41,416 bases of DNA from a bacterium (GCA_030698495.1 JAUYKA010000004.1:1-41416), one strand, 5' to 3'. Positions 25,603 to 33,936 are shown, counted from the stretch's first letter. The notes: generated by a model not told the origin, from the sequence alone. Numbers and translations: made by a program.

Positions 25603-26817
25603 ATGCTGTATAACATAGTGCCACCTCTAATATTCTTCTTGTCCCTGGGGGGCGTAATTATTGTTATGGCGCGCGTCTCTATGCGCGTGAGACGTGAAGC
25701 TTTTTCCGCCAGTGTCAGATCTATGGCTGATACCGACTCCAAGTCAAAAGCAGTTACCAGAATAAAAAGTATCGCCGAAGCTGCTGACATACTAAAACCG
25801 ACCCATAAAAGTGTTCAAGCAATCAAGAGCCGGCTTGGTATCTCTGTTGTCGTGTTACGCTCTGCTGGTCAAAAAATTTCCACCATTCCTAGTTCCTTGC
25901 GTTCTTGGCAAGCAAGAAGACATACCTCGACACTGCCTCAATTAGATAATAAAACCGTGCCAGCTAACCTGTCAGCCACAGCCTCGGCCAAAAGCCAAAC
26001 GACGGCTGGCCAGACCATCAAGCAACCCGCTGCCTCATTTCTTACCCGCCGTGCCGATGCTGTCCAGGTATCAATGCGATCAGCGAAAAAGATCCTATCG
26101 GCATCGCCTCGTCATATTAAAAAAATACTCAACCGTTTACCTCGCCGCCAAAATACCCAAAAGCTCGACCAGTCCAATCAAAACTTTGAAGATAAAAGCA
26201 TCGCCAGCGTTCCTAAAACGCCTCGCCAGAAAACCGCTCCTGTCCTTTCGAATGTCTTGCATCGCCGTGTCTCCACCCGGGTTATTTCCACCGTACCGGA
26301 AGAAATAGCAATCTCTAATAGCGGCTCACCCCCAACCCAAACACGCCTGGTGCGAAAAATATTACCACGCCATTCAAAAACTGTTTCCACGCCAATATCG
26401 GACGCCAAAGAAGCTATTTCCGCCCACGATTATCAACGCGCGGAAGACATTCTTATTCCGTACATTGTTAAAAACACCAAAGATACCGGCGCTTACCTAC
26501 TTCTCGGACAAATGGCGCTAGAGAGAGGTGATTGGGAAGAGGCCATCGAAATTTTTGAACAGCTGGTTAATTGGGGACTCAAACCAAAAGGAGCATACGC
26601 CGGTCTTGGTCTGGCCGCCTGCCGCGCCGGCCATTTTTCCCAAGCAATTCGCGCTCTGCAAAAAGCGCACGAAGAAGAGCCAGAAAACGTCCAGATTTTG
26701 CAAAACCTGTTATCCATCGCCAAGAAGATGGATAACCAGGCGTTACAACACTCTATCGCAGTGAAGTTAGAAACGCTTCAAGAAACCGCCACCGCGCCGT
26801 CAAAAACCAAAGTTTAA
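25603..26817 (+). CDS. membrane-anchored TPR protein
   Basis: 404 residues. One N-terminal transmembrane helix (about residues 5-24) is followed by about 240 residues that are basic, Ser/Thr/Pro-rich and probably disordered. A C-terminal helical part holds two to three tetratricopeptide repeats (about residues 260-390; units such as AYLLLGQMALERGDWEEAIEIFEQL and AYAGLGLAACRAGHFSQAIRALQKA). TPRs mediate protein contacts; the partner is unknown. Its stop touches that of the convergent 26818 gene. Confidence 0.75.
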   Translation: MLYNIVPPLIFFLSLGGVIIVMARVSMRVRREAFSASVRSMADTDSKSKAVTRIKSIAEAADILKPTHKSVQAIKSRLGISVVVLRSAGQKISTIPSSLRSWQARRHTSTLPQLDNKTVPANLSATASAKSQTTAGQTIKQPAASFLTRRADAVQVSMRSAKKILSASPRHIKKILNRLPRRQNTQKLDQSNQNFEDKSIASVPKTPRQKTAPVLSNVLHRRVSTRVISTVPEEIAISNSGSPPTQTRLVRKILPRHSKTVSTPISDAKEAISAHDYQRAEDILIPYIVKNTKDTGAYLLLGQMALERGDWEEAIEIFEQLVNWGLKPKGAYAGLGLAACRAGHFSQAIRALQKAHEEEPENVQILQNLLSIAKKMDNQALQHSIAVKLETLQETATAPSKTKV

Positions 26818-27228
26818 TTAAAATTTCCTGGAAAAATTTTTCTTCAGGTTATAAAGGCCTGTTGCCACAGCCATAATTACTGCCGGTATAATCCAATCCG
26901 CCGCGCCCGTAGGTGATGTAGGATTAATTGCTTGCGCGCCTGTCTCACCAGTATTCGTAATACCCTGTATAGACGGCAGGGGAGTCACTGCTGCCTCGAT
27001 TGATGTTGCCGTTGGCTCTTCAACTACCGGCGTTTCCAAAATTTGTTCCTGATTTTGATTCTGCGCTATCAAACCCTCGTCCGGAGTTGGTGTTGGTTCC
27101 GTGCTTTTATCAGGCGCGACTACAAACAAATACCACAACACGCCCGCCACCACCACCGCCAGAACCACCGCGCTGATAATAACCCGCCGTTGTGATCCGT
27201 CTTCATTTATATCGTCATTCATCTCCAT
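26818..27228 (-). CDS. small surface protein with two hydrophobic ends
   Basis: 136 residues. A charged N-terminus precedes a transmembrane helix (about residues 15-38). An extracytoplasmic Pro/Thr/Glu-rich linker follows, then a C-terminal hydrophobic stretch (WIIPAVIMAVATGLY) ending in a basic tail (KKNFSRKF). The C-terminal layout (TG, hydrophobic helix, basic tail) recalls sorting signals, but there is no LPxTG. Function unknown. It has its own promoter. Confidence 0.65.
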   Translation of the reverse strand: MEMNDDINEDGSQRRVIISAVVLAVVVAGVLWYLFVVAPDKSTEPTPTPDEGLIAQNQNQEQILETPVVEEPTATSIEAAVTPLPSIQGITNTGETGAQAINPTSPTGAADWIIPAVIMAVATGLYNLKKNFSRKF

Positions 27229-27253
27229 ATATTTGCGTTAAAAATAACCCTTA

Positions 27254-27282
27254 AATCTAGCCCTGGAAAACTATCTTGTCAA
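27254..27282 (-). promoter_or_regulatory. promoter of the 27228 gene
   Basis: Minus strand: TTGACA (27277-27282), 17-base spacer, TAGATT (27254-27259). A leader of about 20 nt includes GGAG. Confidence 0.7.
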
Positions 27283-27298
27283 GGCAAAGAAAAAGAAA

Positions 27299-27331
27299 AT
27301 CCCCAAGACCAATGTATTGGCCTTGGGGAAT
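27299..27331 (-). terminator. terminator of purF
   Basis: Minus strand: TTCCCCAAGGCCAAT pairs with ATTGG-CTTGGGGA, followed by TTTTCTTTTT. It is placed directly after the purF stop. Confidence 0.8.
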
Positions 27332-27335
27332 AGAT

Positions 27336-28739
27336 TCACGTCACCGCAATCGGATAGTCGCCGTCAACACAGGCTGTGCACCAGCCGTATCGATTATACC
27401 TCTCCAGCACTGCCAGCATGACCGGCAGGGGAAGATAGGTCACGGAATTGGCACCGATCATGTGAGCAATTTGCTTCTCGTCTCGGCCATGTGCCGCCAA
27501 CTCTCTCAATGTCGGCGTATCAATTCCGTAATAACAGCAGAACCTTATAGGCGGAGCGGGAATAAACCAATGCACTTCCATGGCGCCTGCCTCGTACAGC
27601 ATCTGGGTCAAAATCCGCGCCGTGTTCGACCTCACTATCGTATCATCAACTACACCAACGCGTTTGCCATGCACCATCCGCATCGTAACGCTATGCTTGT
27701 CTCTGATGACATCCTGTCTGTCTTCTTGCCCCGGCAAGATAAACGACCGGCCGGGAGCAAAACGATTACGGACAATTGCCCGCCAATCTTCAGTCGATAG
27801 ACCGCGTTTCTTAGCAAAGCCGAACATGGCATCAAGGCCGGAATCGGGCACGCCAACTACCATGTCGACATCTACTTGGCAAACGTCCGCCAAGGCTCCG
27901 CCCAGTGCGTATCGGACATTAGACATTGTTGCCGTTGAACCTATGCCTTCATCCGGACGGCTAAGATACACGGCATTCAGCCAGCAAGCGTGTGTTCTCT
28001 CTAACCGACGAACCGTCTGCGCCTTAGTTCCATACTCGTCACCGGCCTTGTCGGAAACAACCACCGTCCCTGCCGGTATGTATTCAGCCCGGTAGTATAC
28101 CCTGCCTAATGCTGGTTCTTCCGAAGCAAAAACTACGCCGCCATTGCCATCAAAGCCGTACCACAAAGGCCAAAAACCATGAGCATCCCTCGCTGCCACC
28201 AGATGCTGGTCGCTGATAGCGATAATAGAAAACGCGCCATCCACTCTCTCCACCAGATCATACACTGCTCCCGCCAGTGTGGTTGCCTCGCTGTGAGCTA
28301 TAACCGCCGCCAATGTTTCCGTGTCGGACTGCGTTTGAAACCATTGCCCTTGAGCTTCCAATTCTTTTCGCAGCACCTCGTGACGGGGAATTTGCCCGTT
28401 ATGCACCACATAAAACTGACCGAACTTCGGATGACACATGCCAATCGGCTGTCCGTGAGCAAGATCACTGGGGCCAACAGTTGAATATCTCGTATGTCCG
28501 ATATATGCGGTTGGCGCGATCTCCCTGGCCCTGTCGCAGAATTCGCAAAACTTTGGATTACTCGCCGTACAGGCTGTTCGCACCAAACCCTGTCCGACAA
28601 AGTGATTGAACTGGCCGTCACAGGAGACTTGAGCCAACCCCACTGCTTCGTGACCCCGATGGTTTACTTTCACTGCTTGCTTAACCATAAAATCAACCGG
28701 AATCGTATTTTGGGAAAACGCTCCGCAAATACCGCACAT
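27336..28739 (-). CDS. purF: amidophosphoribosyltransferase
   Basis: First committed step of purine synthesis: glutamine plus PRPP to phosphoribosylamine. 467 aa. The N-terminal nucleophile Cys follows the start Met (MCGICGAF), which fixes the start at 28739; an upstream in-frame ATG at 28817 would bury it. The Ntn glutaminase domain shows NHRGHEAVGLAQ, GHTRYSTVG and the VVHNGQI block. The PRPP loop is VGVVDDTIVRSNT near residue 345. A ribosome site (GGAG) lies upstream. No other pur gene is in the window, which is unusual, since Patescibacteria usually lack the whole pathway. Confidence 0.93.
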   Translation of the reverse strand: MCGICGAFSQNTIPVDFMVKQAVKVNHRGHEAVGLAQVSCDGQFNHFVGQGLVRTACTASNPKFCEFCDRAREIAPTAYIGHTRYSTVGPSDLAHGQPIGMCHPKFGQFYVVHNGQIPRHEVLRKELEAQGQWFQTQSDTETLAAVIAHSEATTLAGAVYDLVERVDGAFSIIAISDQHLVAARDAHGFWPLWYGFDGNGGVVFASEEPALGRVYYRAEYIPAGTVVVSDKAGDEYGTKAQTVRRLERTHACWLNAVYLSRPDEGIGSTATMSNVRYALGGALADVCQVDVDMVVGVPDSGLDAMFGFAKKRGLSTEDWRAIVRNRFAPGRSFILPGQEDRQDVIRDKHSVTMRMVHGKRVGVVDDTIVRSNTARILTQMLYEAGAMEVHWFIPAPPIRFCCYYGIDTPTLRELAAHGRDEKQIAHMIGANSVTYLPLPVMLAVLERYNRYGWCTACVDGDYPIAVT

Positions 28740-28918
28740 TTCCTGCTCCTTTTTGTAGGTGACTATATTGTGAAGGTGCAGCCACCCTCCTGACTTCACC
28801 TTAGTACCGCCAATCAAAGAAAACTAGCTCTTGACACCGGCAAACAAAAATAAGACATTCATTACATCGCGTTAGTGTTCGTTCCCAAGTAGCCCTACTA
28901 GGCAAGGAGGGTTCTATC

Positions 28919-29305
28919 GTGACTCGTCCATACGTCGAACAGGAGGTAAGCAACTTATGGAGTGCGGGTGAAAACGTCGTTGAAGTGCGCTTTACGGCCG
29001 ACACAACAAAGATTTGGCATGATTCGCCTCTAATCCGGAGATTGGCTGACGATCTACTGTTACTCGCAGACGACCCGGAGTGCGTACACGCCATCATTAA
29101 CCTGGCTGGCCTCTCGTTTGTGTCAGTGCAAGTCACCAACTCATTCGAAGCGCTCCATGACACCCTCCGTGCCAGATCCGGCCGGCTCATTTTGTGCAAC
29201 TTGCCGCCGGCGTTCCGCCACGTCCTGCGATTGTCCGGACGCGACAAAGACTTCGAAATCACCGACACCGTCGACGAAGCCTATGCCTTGCTCCTGCGAG
29301 ACTGA
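28919..29305 (+). CDS. STAS-domain-like protein
   Basis: 128 residues from a GTG start behind a strong ribosome site (AAGGAGG, about 10 bases upstream). The layout matches a STAS fold as in anti-sigma-factor antagonists: an early beta strand (VVEVRFTADT), a helix, a hydrophobic strand (HAIINLAGLSFV) in the place of the usual I.LDLS..., a helix, the strand GRLILCNLP, and a final helix with FEITDTVDEAYALL. The phosphorylatable serine sits in ...LAGLSFVS, one turn off the canonical place, so regulation may differ. It is divergent from purF and ends at TGA before a terminator. Confidence 0.7.
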   Translation: MTRPYVEQEVSNLWSAGENVVEVRFTADTTKIWHDSPLIRRLADDLLLLADDPECVHAIINLAGLSFVSVQVTNSFEALHDTLRARSGRLILCNLPPAFRHVLRLSGRDKDFEITDTVDEAYALLLRD

Positions 29306-29343
29306 TCACGTCCGCGTCGCCGTTTAGGGCTAAACTCCATTAT

Positions 29344-29382
29344 CCCCGCGCGTCTCGCCCCAAGCGAACCCGCGGGGATTTT
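29344..29382 (+). terminator. terminator of the STAS gene
   Basis: CCCCGCG (29344-29350) pairs with CGCGGGG (29371-29377), followed by ATTTTT. Confidence 0.8.
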
Positions 29383-29412
29383 TCATAAATAACCTAAAGT
29401 ATTAACTCATAT

Positions 29413-29452
29413 AAAAAAAAGCCACCGCGGTTTGTGCAACTACAGCGGCGGC
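29413..29452 (-). terminator. terminator of the 29500 gene
   Basis: Minus strand: GCCGCCGC (29445-29452) pairs with GCGGTGGC (29421-29428), one G.U, followed by eight T. Confidence 0.75.
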
Positions 29453-29499
29453 GTATCCAAACGATAGTGTGACAAGACAAGACTACACCTGAAGCGTGG

Positions 29500-30171
29500 T
29501 CAGATCATAAGCATCCTGACCGATATCCACTCATCTTGTTTATTGCGCCTGACGACGCATAGCTGATCTCGGTGGGCATTAAGCAATCCCGAAAATGCTC
29601 CGCGTACAGAAGACCCGATCCCGGCACGAACATGAAATTGCTCCGTCCAAGGCAAGCCTGCCTCGGTGTTTATCCTCACACACTCCCTATGAACACCAAC
29701 GACTACGGCCTCTGCCGAAGCAAGCTCTTCTTCCGTGTATCCTAGTATCTCACCATCGCACCAATCACCCACAACGCGCACAGAAGGCATCACCGCCAGA
29801 CACCGTACTTCGGTGCTGACAATGAAAGCAAAACGACCCTCGGCAGGCCATAACAGAGCGCGAGCATCAAGATATGGCCATCTCTTAACTTCAAGCAAAT
29901 CCCTCATCCGCTCCGGCGCTCCATCCAGACATATAATAAGCCACCATAACGACATGCCGTCTGTTGGGTATCCATCCGCCACCCCCAGCTCTTCCGGCGT
30001 CCACAGGTCAATCACCCGGCAGTGTGTTTTGTTTTTTGGCCAAGTCGTCGGTGGCTCAAGACAACACTCTACCAAGTTCCGTGGCGTAGAAGCCATATCT
30101 GCCAGATAACCCACCCACCATTTATGATCGTCTTGTTTGCTTGAACGGCCTCTCAAATCAATCGTTCTCAT
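29500..30171 (-). CDS. hypothetical protein, 223 aa
   Basis: Not recognised. It is soluble, rich in Trp and Cys, and shows no signal peptide or transmembrane segment. The ATG at 30171 is favoured by an upstream GGAG; the frame is open to 30213. A terminator follows the gene, so it looks like a genuine single-gene unit. Its neighbour at 30400 is on the same strand but about 230 bases away. Bases 30214-30399 are A/C-rich with no feature I can name. Confidence 0.55.
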   Translation of the reverse strand: MRTIDLRGRSSKQDDHKWWVGYLADMASTPRNLVECCLEPPTTWPKNKTHCRVIDLWTPEELGVADGYPTDGMSLWWLIICLDGAPERMRDLLEVKRWPYLDARALLWPAEGRFAFIVSTEVRCLAVMPSVRVVGDWCDGEILGYTEEELASAEAVVVGVHRECVRINTEAGLPWTEQFHVRAGIGSSVRGAFSGLLNAHRDQLCVVRRNKQDEWISVRMLMI

Positions 30172-30399
30172 GTCACCATCTCCATTCAGTTTTCCAAGGG
30201 AACACTCCCCCAATAATTACATTAGGCCACATACCACCAAACAAAGTCAAAACTTATTTAATCCAGGCCACTACTAAACAATTTTGTAATCCGCTAACCA
30301 AAAGCTATATTAAAAAATCAAACACCCGCAGGACCGTTTCAACTTACAAAAAATCCCTACCTTCCTGGAAAGTAGGAATATCATCCAACCAAAGTTACT

Positions 30400-30771
30400 T
30401 TAACTGCGCCACGGAGCATATTCCCGTTGCAGCTGCGCTACTTGCCTGCCTTTGATTTTGAAACCAACGCATCCGACATCGGGGTATTTGTCTTGATCTG
30501 TGACCAGCCACCACTGCATGTGAAGCGGCGCTGCAAATTCGGCGATAGTACGCAACAGTCCCGCGTAATGCAGCTTACTTGTCCCTGTTTCTATGGTAGT
30601 GAAAAGAAGCAAAACCTTCTCGCCATACCTGACACCCGGACAAACATCTGTTACATCCACCGCCTTTTCAATCTTAGGTGAACCTTTTCCGCTCACAAGT
30701 TCAAGGTCGGTTGTAAACCCAAGCCCGAAAGCAAAAGGCTCCCCGCGCAATTCAACCAGCTCTTTCGGCAT
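30400..30771 (-). CDS. hypothetical protein, 123 aa
   Basis: Not recognised. It appears to be a mixed alpha/beta domain with hydrophobic strands (KVLLLFTTIETG, MQWWLVTD). GGGAG seven bases upstream selects the ATG at 30771. A promoter-like pair (TTGACT, 17 bases, TACCTT on the minus strand, about 30820-30848) lies upstream, inside a repeated block that recurs at 31.07 and 38.06 kb. It marks the left edge of the accessory core. Confidence 0.55.
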   Translation of the reverse strand: MPKELVELRGEPFAFGLGFTTDLELVSGKGSPKIEKAVDVTDVCPGVRYGEKVLLLFTTIETGTSKLHYAGLLRTIAEFAAPLHMQWWLVTDQDKYPDVGCVGFKIKGRQVAQLQREYAPWRS

Positions 30772-30807
30772 TGTTAAACTCCCAGATAGATTCAAAGAAC
30801 CGAACCG

Positions 30808-31096
30808 TTAGTCCAAAAGGTAAGAGACAGTTGGAACCCAGTCAAGGAGGAAGTACGGGGGTTGGCGGGGATTTATAATAGAAGTGTTATGAAAACGGCT
30901 AATTTTTCTATTTTGATAAAACAATACAACACCCGATGTTTGAATATATGAATATACGCCTCACATTAAGGGAGCTCTTCAGTCCACTCCTCTGATGAAG
31001 AGATACTTCAGAGTTCTCGAATTCAATGATGTCGTCTTTTATATTGGTCACTTGCGTGACCCATTCTCGAGTCCAAAAGGTTAGAGCAAGTTGGAA
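30808..31096. repeat. left copy of the long direct repeat flanking the accessory core
   Basis: Three blocks recur at the right flank. (1) GTCCAAAAGGT-AGAG-TTGGAAC (30811) with a sister at 31071 and a relative at 38057. (2) About 55 bases around AACGGCTAATTTTTCTATTT (30865-30920), matching 38115-38168. (3) About 110 bases from ACAATACAACACCCGATG to GTTCTCGAATTC (about 30923-31025), matching 38570-38670 with few changes, ending in CATTCTCGAGTCC. At the right flank, blocks 2 and 3 are separated by the HTH gene. Confidence 0.85.
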
Positions 31097-31612
31097 CCGC
31101 TTACAAGAAGAAATAACACGTTTCGCAGGCATTTACGACCGTTCTTTAGCCAGAGCACAAGCGTAACAAGTGATCATAGTGTCATTTTGAGTTCACAAAT
31201 GCAAAAGTTTGGAACCACAGAATAGCATCTTCAAAATCCTTAAAAATAATCCAACAAAAATAGCCGCCACAAGGCTGCGGGTCAGCAGTGCCGTTGAGAG
31301 ATAATGCGAATCAAGAATCGCTAGTCCACCAGGTCAAAGACGCTGGCTCAGGAGAGAAAAGTTGAAGCCCTCTCTCCACATAAGGAATCGAGGGCCGGAT
31401 CGCACCGACTCCCGATCCGATTCTCACGGTACGGGTACTGACTACGCAGCCTTATAGCGGCTACGAGTATTTTGATGAGGAATGTGAAATGAACGTATCT
31501 TCACTTGAATCCACCAATATAGTATACCGGCGGGCTCAAGAAAGATGAGGTCGAATCCGTAACATTCGACCAAGAAAGTACCCTACGCGCAGTTACGGTG
31601 CGCAACTTACAA
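31097..31612 (-). other. non-coding, hairpin-rich tail of the accessory operon
   Basis: No convincing gene. On the minus strand, downstream of the 31613 gene, there are hairpins GGTCGAAT/ATTCGACC (about 31548-31571), CGGATCG/CGATCCG (about 31393-31420) and a GCCCTC/GAGGGC stem near 31365-31395. A clear terminator with a T-run is not seen. Further left the sequence becomes A/T-rich and contains another TTTGGAACC half-site (31208). Confidence 0.4.
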
Positions 31613-32161
31613 CTACTCGACTTCGGCCAGTTCGCGATCGTACACGACTTGTGCGGCAGCGAGCGCCAACTGGTGGAGTTCGGCGACTTCGTCCTCGGTG
31701 AAGTACGGCTTGCTGCCGGGCTTCTCGACGACGATCGAAAACCCTCCGGCGGCGTTATAGCCCTGGACACCGGGCTCTTCCGGAAAGTCCTCTTCGGACT
31801 TATCCCAATGACCCGGCGCGTTGGTGTCCACGAGGTTGTCGATTGAACTGCCGGTGTCGGGCAGACCGTCGATGGCCGGAGCCACCTTCCATCCCTTTTC
31901 TTCCAGCAAGGCCGCGACACGATCGAACGTGTCCTGGACCTTGCCGTAGGGACGGATCTCGGCGAACCGGAACCAGAAGGAAACCTTCTGATGGTCCGCC
32001 AGGGCCGCCTGATCCGGGTGTTCAATCGCACCCGCCGCGTCGCACGCGAACTGAGCCGTCGCGTGATTGACGTCGCCGTAAAGGCAGACGCCATGCGCGT
32101 CGACTCCCTCACCGTATCCGCCGAAGCGGATGTGGTGAGCAAAACCTGGCGAATACTCCAT
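31613..32161 (-). CDS. hypothetical protein, 182 aa, accessory operon
   Basis: Not recognised. It is soluble and acidic, with a His/Gly-rich start and a central predicted alpha/beta part (VSFWFRFAEIRPYGKVQDTFDRV, a strand then a helix). The last 40 residues are helical (VAELHQLALAAAQVV). A strong ribosome site (GGAGGAAAGACGTC then ATG) supports the start. The overlapping frame 31501-32379 is a shadow. Higher G+C than the core genome matches its operon neighbours. It is the last gene of the minus-strand unit, separated from the previous gene by 1.3 kb of structured RNA. Confidence 0.65.
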   Translation of the reverse strand: MEYSPGFAHHIRFGGYGEGVDAHGVCLYGDVNHATAQFACDAAGAIEHPDQAALADHQKVSFWFRFAEIRPYGKVQDTFDRVAALLEEKGWKVAPAIDGLPDTGSSIDNLVDTNAPGHWDKSEEDFPEEPGVQGYNAAGGFSIVVEKPGSKPYFTEDEVAELHQLALAAAQVVYDRELAEVE

Positions 32162-32820
32162 GACGTCTTTCCTCCGAAAACAGAAACAGAAGCTGGAGTG
32201 TATTCAGTTGAAAGGGAACCGCTCCCTACAACTCTGGATACCGACCAAGACAGTCTGTGTCCAGAGAATAGGGGGAGCGAACGTGGTAACCCTATACCAG
32301 TATTCGCTCCCAAGAGATGTGAGGATTGTGGAAGTGCTTTGGCGCACACTTCCATAGTGCTCATGTTGGCGGCTGCCAAAAATCCGTTAGTCTCACTGAC
32401 ACCTCACGAGCCAGTGTTATTGTCCGGACTGGTATATTTTAGTCGCACCATCCTTGCCGCAAGGAATGGTGAGGGTCTTCCACTCCACATTATGCAGAGC
32501 TTCGTCTTGGAGCGTGCGAGCATTGGCACTGACTTCCAAGCACAAGCGTGTGAGAACATACAAAACTCACATGCCAGGTATGATGCCGGTTCTTTGTATC
32601 CTGTCCGACTAAAGGATTCTTTCGGGCACACTACCACGAGCGGCTTTCGCGAGTCATACCTTCGCGAAGCATCAGTAATAATGTGTGCAGTTTTTGTATT
32701 AGAGGTTCTGCACCCTTGTAACCCCCTAGCAGCTCTTACGCGGCTACCCTACGTCCCGTACCGCTGGGATGCGCCTCTAGCTTTGCACTGCTTGCCCAGT
32801 ACCAGAGGTTGTCCTGGGTT
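32162..32820 (-). ncRNA. structured spacer unit R1 with pseudoknot
   Basis: On the minus strand the unit begins with an H-type pseudoknot: stem 1 GGGGGUU with AACCUCU, stem 2 GUGCAG with CUGCAC (around 32685-32725), joined by an A-rich loop. A hairpin AUCCU/AGGAU (about 32600-32620) follows. A long hairpin then has GGGAGCGAA/TTCGCTCCC with GGT...ACC inside (about 32270-32312), and CTCTGGA/TCCAGAG follows. The same order of elements occurs in R2 with different but still paired bases. It precedes the 32161 gene. Confidence 0.6.
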
Positions 32821-32871
32821 TTACGTCCAGGCAAGTAGACCACTTGTAGGCGGACCACGAATACGCACCAT
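32821..32871 (-). CDS. micro-ORF with MVRIRGPP start, 16 aa
   Basis: Reads MVRIRGPPTSGLLAWT and stops at TAA. AAAGGA lies seven bases before the ATG. Its first eight residues and ribosome site match those of the 33429 frame (MVYVRGPP), the only protein-level similarity between the two structured units. It could be a leader peptide; it could also be a by-product of conserved RNA. Confidence 0.3.
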   Translation of the reverse strand: MVRIRGPPTSGLLAWT

Positions 32872-33180
32872 GCTACGTTCCTTTCATGTCTCGGGTGGTT
32901 GTGGACCTTGGTGGGATACATTTCCCACTTCTCTGGACACAGTTTTCTCGTCAATTCTGTGCCCAAGGAAGTGAGGGGAGCGACAGAGCGGTAACCCGAC
33001 CGTCATGTGCTCCCCAAGTAACCCTTGGCCCCTTAGTGAGGCCGATCGCGTGCCCTTACCATCAGAAGTCTCCTGTGTGCGATGGTGTTGGGAATGATAC
33101 TGATCTGCCAGACCGGGCAGTAATCAGGTATAGTGCTGGTTCTTTGTGTCCTTTCCAGCTAAAGGACTTTTTTGGGCATA
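32872..33180 (-). ncRNA. structured spacer, distal part of unit R2
   Basis: On the minus strand this stretch holds the hairpins GTCCTTT/AAAGGAC (near 33145-33170), CTGCC/GGCAG (about 33105-33120), CCATC/GATGG (about 33058-33085) and CCAAG/CTTGG near 33020. GGGGAGC/GCTCCCC with GGT...ACC inside lies at about 32975-33015. The last is the counterpart of the GGGAGCG hairpin of R1. No frame with coding character is present. Confidence 0.5.
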
Positions 33181-33300
33181 TCAGTAAGAGGGACATACTC
33201 GGGCTATACCTCCGAGAAGTATCATCACTGATATGTGCGATTTTTTGTTTAGAGGTTTCGCACCCATTGTAACCTCTTTGCTCCCTTTGACCTCGTTGAG
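33115..33300 (-). ncRNA. pseudoknot element R2
   Basis: Minus strand: AGAGGUU pairs with AACCUCU, and GUGCGA with UCGCAC, interleaved as an H-type pseudoknot with an A-rich third loop (33225-33280). Then CATATCAGT pairs with ACTGATATG, enclosing a CTCGG/CCGAG hairpin. R1 at 32570-32740 has the same pseudoknot with GUGCAG/CUGCAC and G.U replacements, so pairing rather than sequence is kept. Confidence 0.65.
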
Positions 33301-33429
33301 CTTGTGGCTCGCAGAGTAACGACGGAATCCTTGTGGGGTAGAAGCAACCGCCGGGCGACCTTGAGTGAAAGAGCGTTCGCCACTCTCCGTGAGGTGCCTG
33401 CAAGCAGGCGGCCCACGCACGTACACCAT
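33181..33429 (-). CDS. possible small protein, 82 aa, overlapping pseudoknot R2
   Basis: AAAGGAG six bases before the ATG, 36 bases after the stop of the 33466 gene. It begins MVYVRGPPACRHL. The 3' part of the frame runs through the R2 pseudoknot and hairpins. Its residues there are not conserved in R1, whose frame stops after 16 codons. I think only the first residues are likely to be translated for a purpose. Unknown function. Confidence 0.3.
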   Translation of the reverse strand: MVYVRGPPACRHLTESGERSFTQGRPAVASTPQGFRRYSASHKLNEVKGSKEVTMGAKPLNKKSHISVMILLGGIARVCPSY

Positions 33430-33465
33430 GTCAGGCTCCTTTCGTGGTTCGGGGTGTACGAAAAG

Positions 33466-33936
33466 CTACCACGGGCACTCGACCGTTTCGGTACCGGGGA
33501 CGATAGGCTCGCTGCCCCACACGAGGGCGCGGCCGCTCCAGAACTCGATGCTGCGAGGCGTCGCGTTCCGGTCCCACGGTTCCGGTTCGGGCTTGTGCCC
33601 AATGAAGGCCGTGATCAAAACGTAATAGTCATCTTCCTCGGCCTTCTTGAGGATGACGACGATCTTGCTGCACTGCTCGGGAGCGCGGTCCTTAACGAAC
33701 CGGCTCAATCCGAACCGTCCGGGCCGTTGCGCAAACAAAATCTGGTCACCATGCCCGGTGGTGACGCAGATCGTCTCACCGATGGACTGACCGAAGTCAA
33801 TCTCCTCGATGATGAATTGCCTTCCGGAGCTGTGAATATGACGCAGCGCCTCCGGAAGCAGGCGAACAACGTTTCCGTGAATGTGCGAGCGGTGGCGATC
33901 AACCACTCCCTCGCCTGATCCGAGTTGCCATTGCAT
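33466..33936 (-). CDS. hypothetical protein, 156 aa, accessory operon
   Basis: Not recognised. AAAGGAG six bases upstream selects the ATG at 33936. The sequence has clear strand-helix character and a distinctive C-terminal block (KIVVILKKAEEDDYYVLITAFIG, then HKPEPEPWDRNAT and SIEFWSGRALVWG). The block of paired hydrophobic strands followed by EPWD and a Trp-rich end looks like a compact enzyme or toxin-like fold, but this is only an impression. It lies directly downstream of hammerhead H2, whose cleavage would give it an 81-nt leader. Confidence 0.65.
   Translation of the reverse strand: MQWQLGSGEGVVDRHRSHIHGNVVRLLPEALRHIHSSGRQFIIEEIDFGQSIGETICVTTGHGDQILFAQRPGRFGLSRFVKDRAPEQCSKIVVILKKAEEDDYYVLITAFIGHKPEPEPWDRNATPRSIEFWSGRALVWGSEPIVPGTETVECPW

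Noticed and set aside
31501-32379. 292-codon minus-strand frame overlapping the 31613 gene
   Set aside because: Ser/Arg-rich translation typical of a wrong frame, and the 31613 frame has the ribosome site.
31991-32974. 327-codon + strand frame across the structured spacer
   Set aside because: It has no ribosome site and overlaps both the 31613 gene and pseudoknot unit R1; the paired-base conservation is on the minus-strand RNA.
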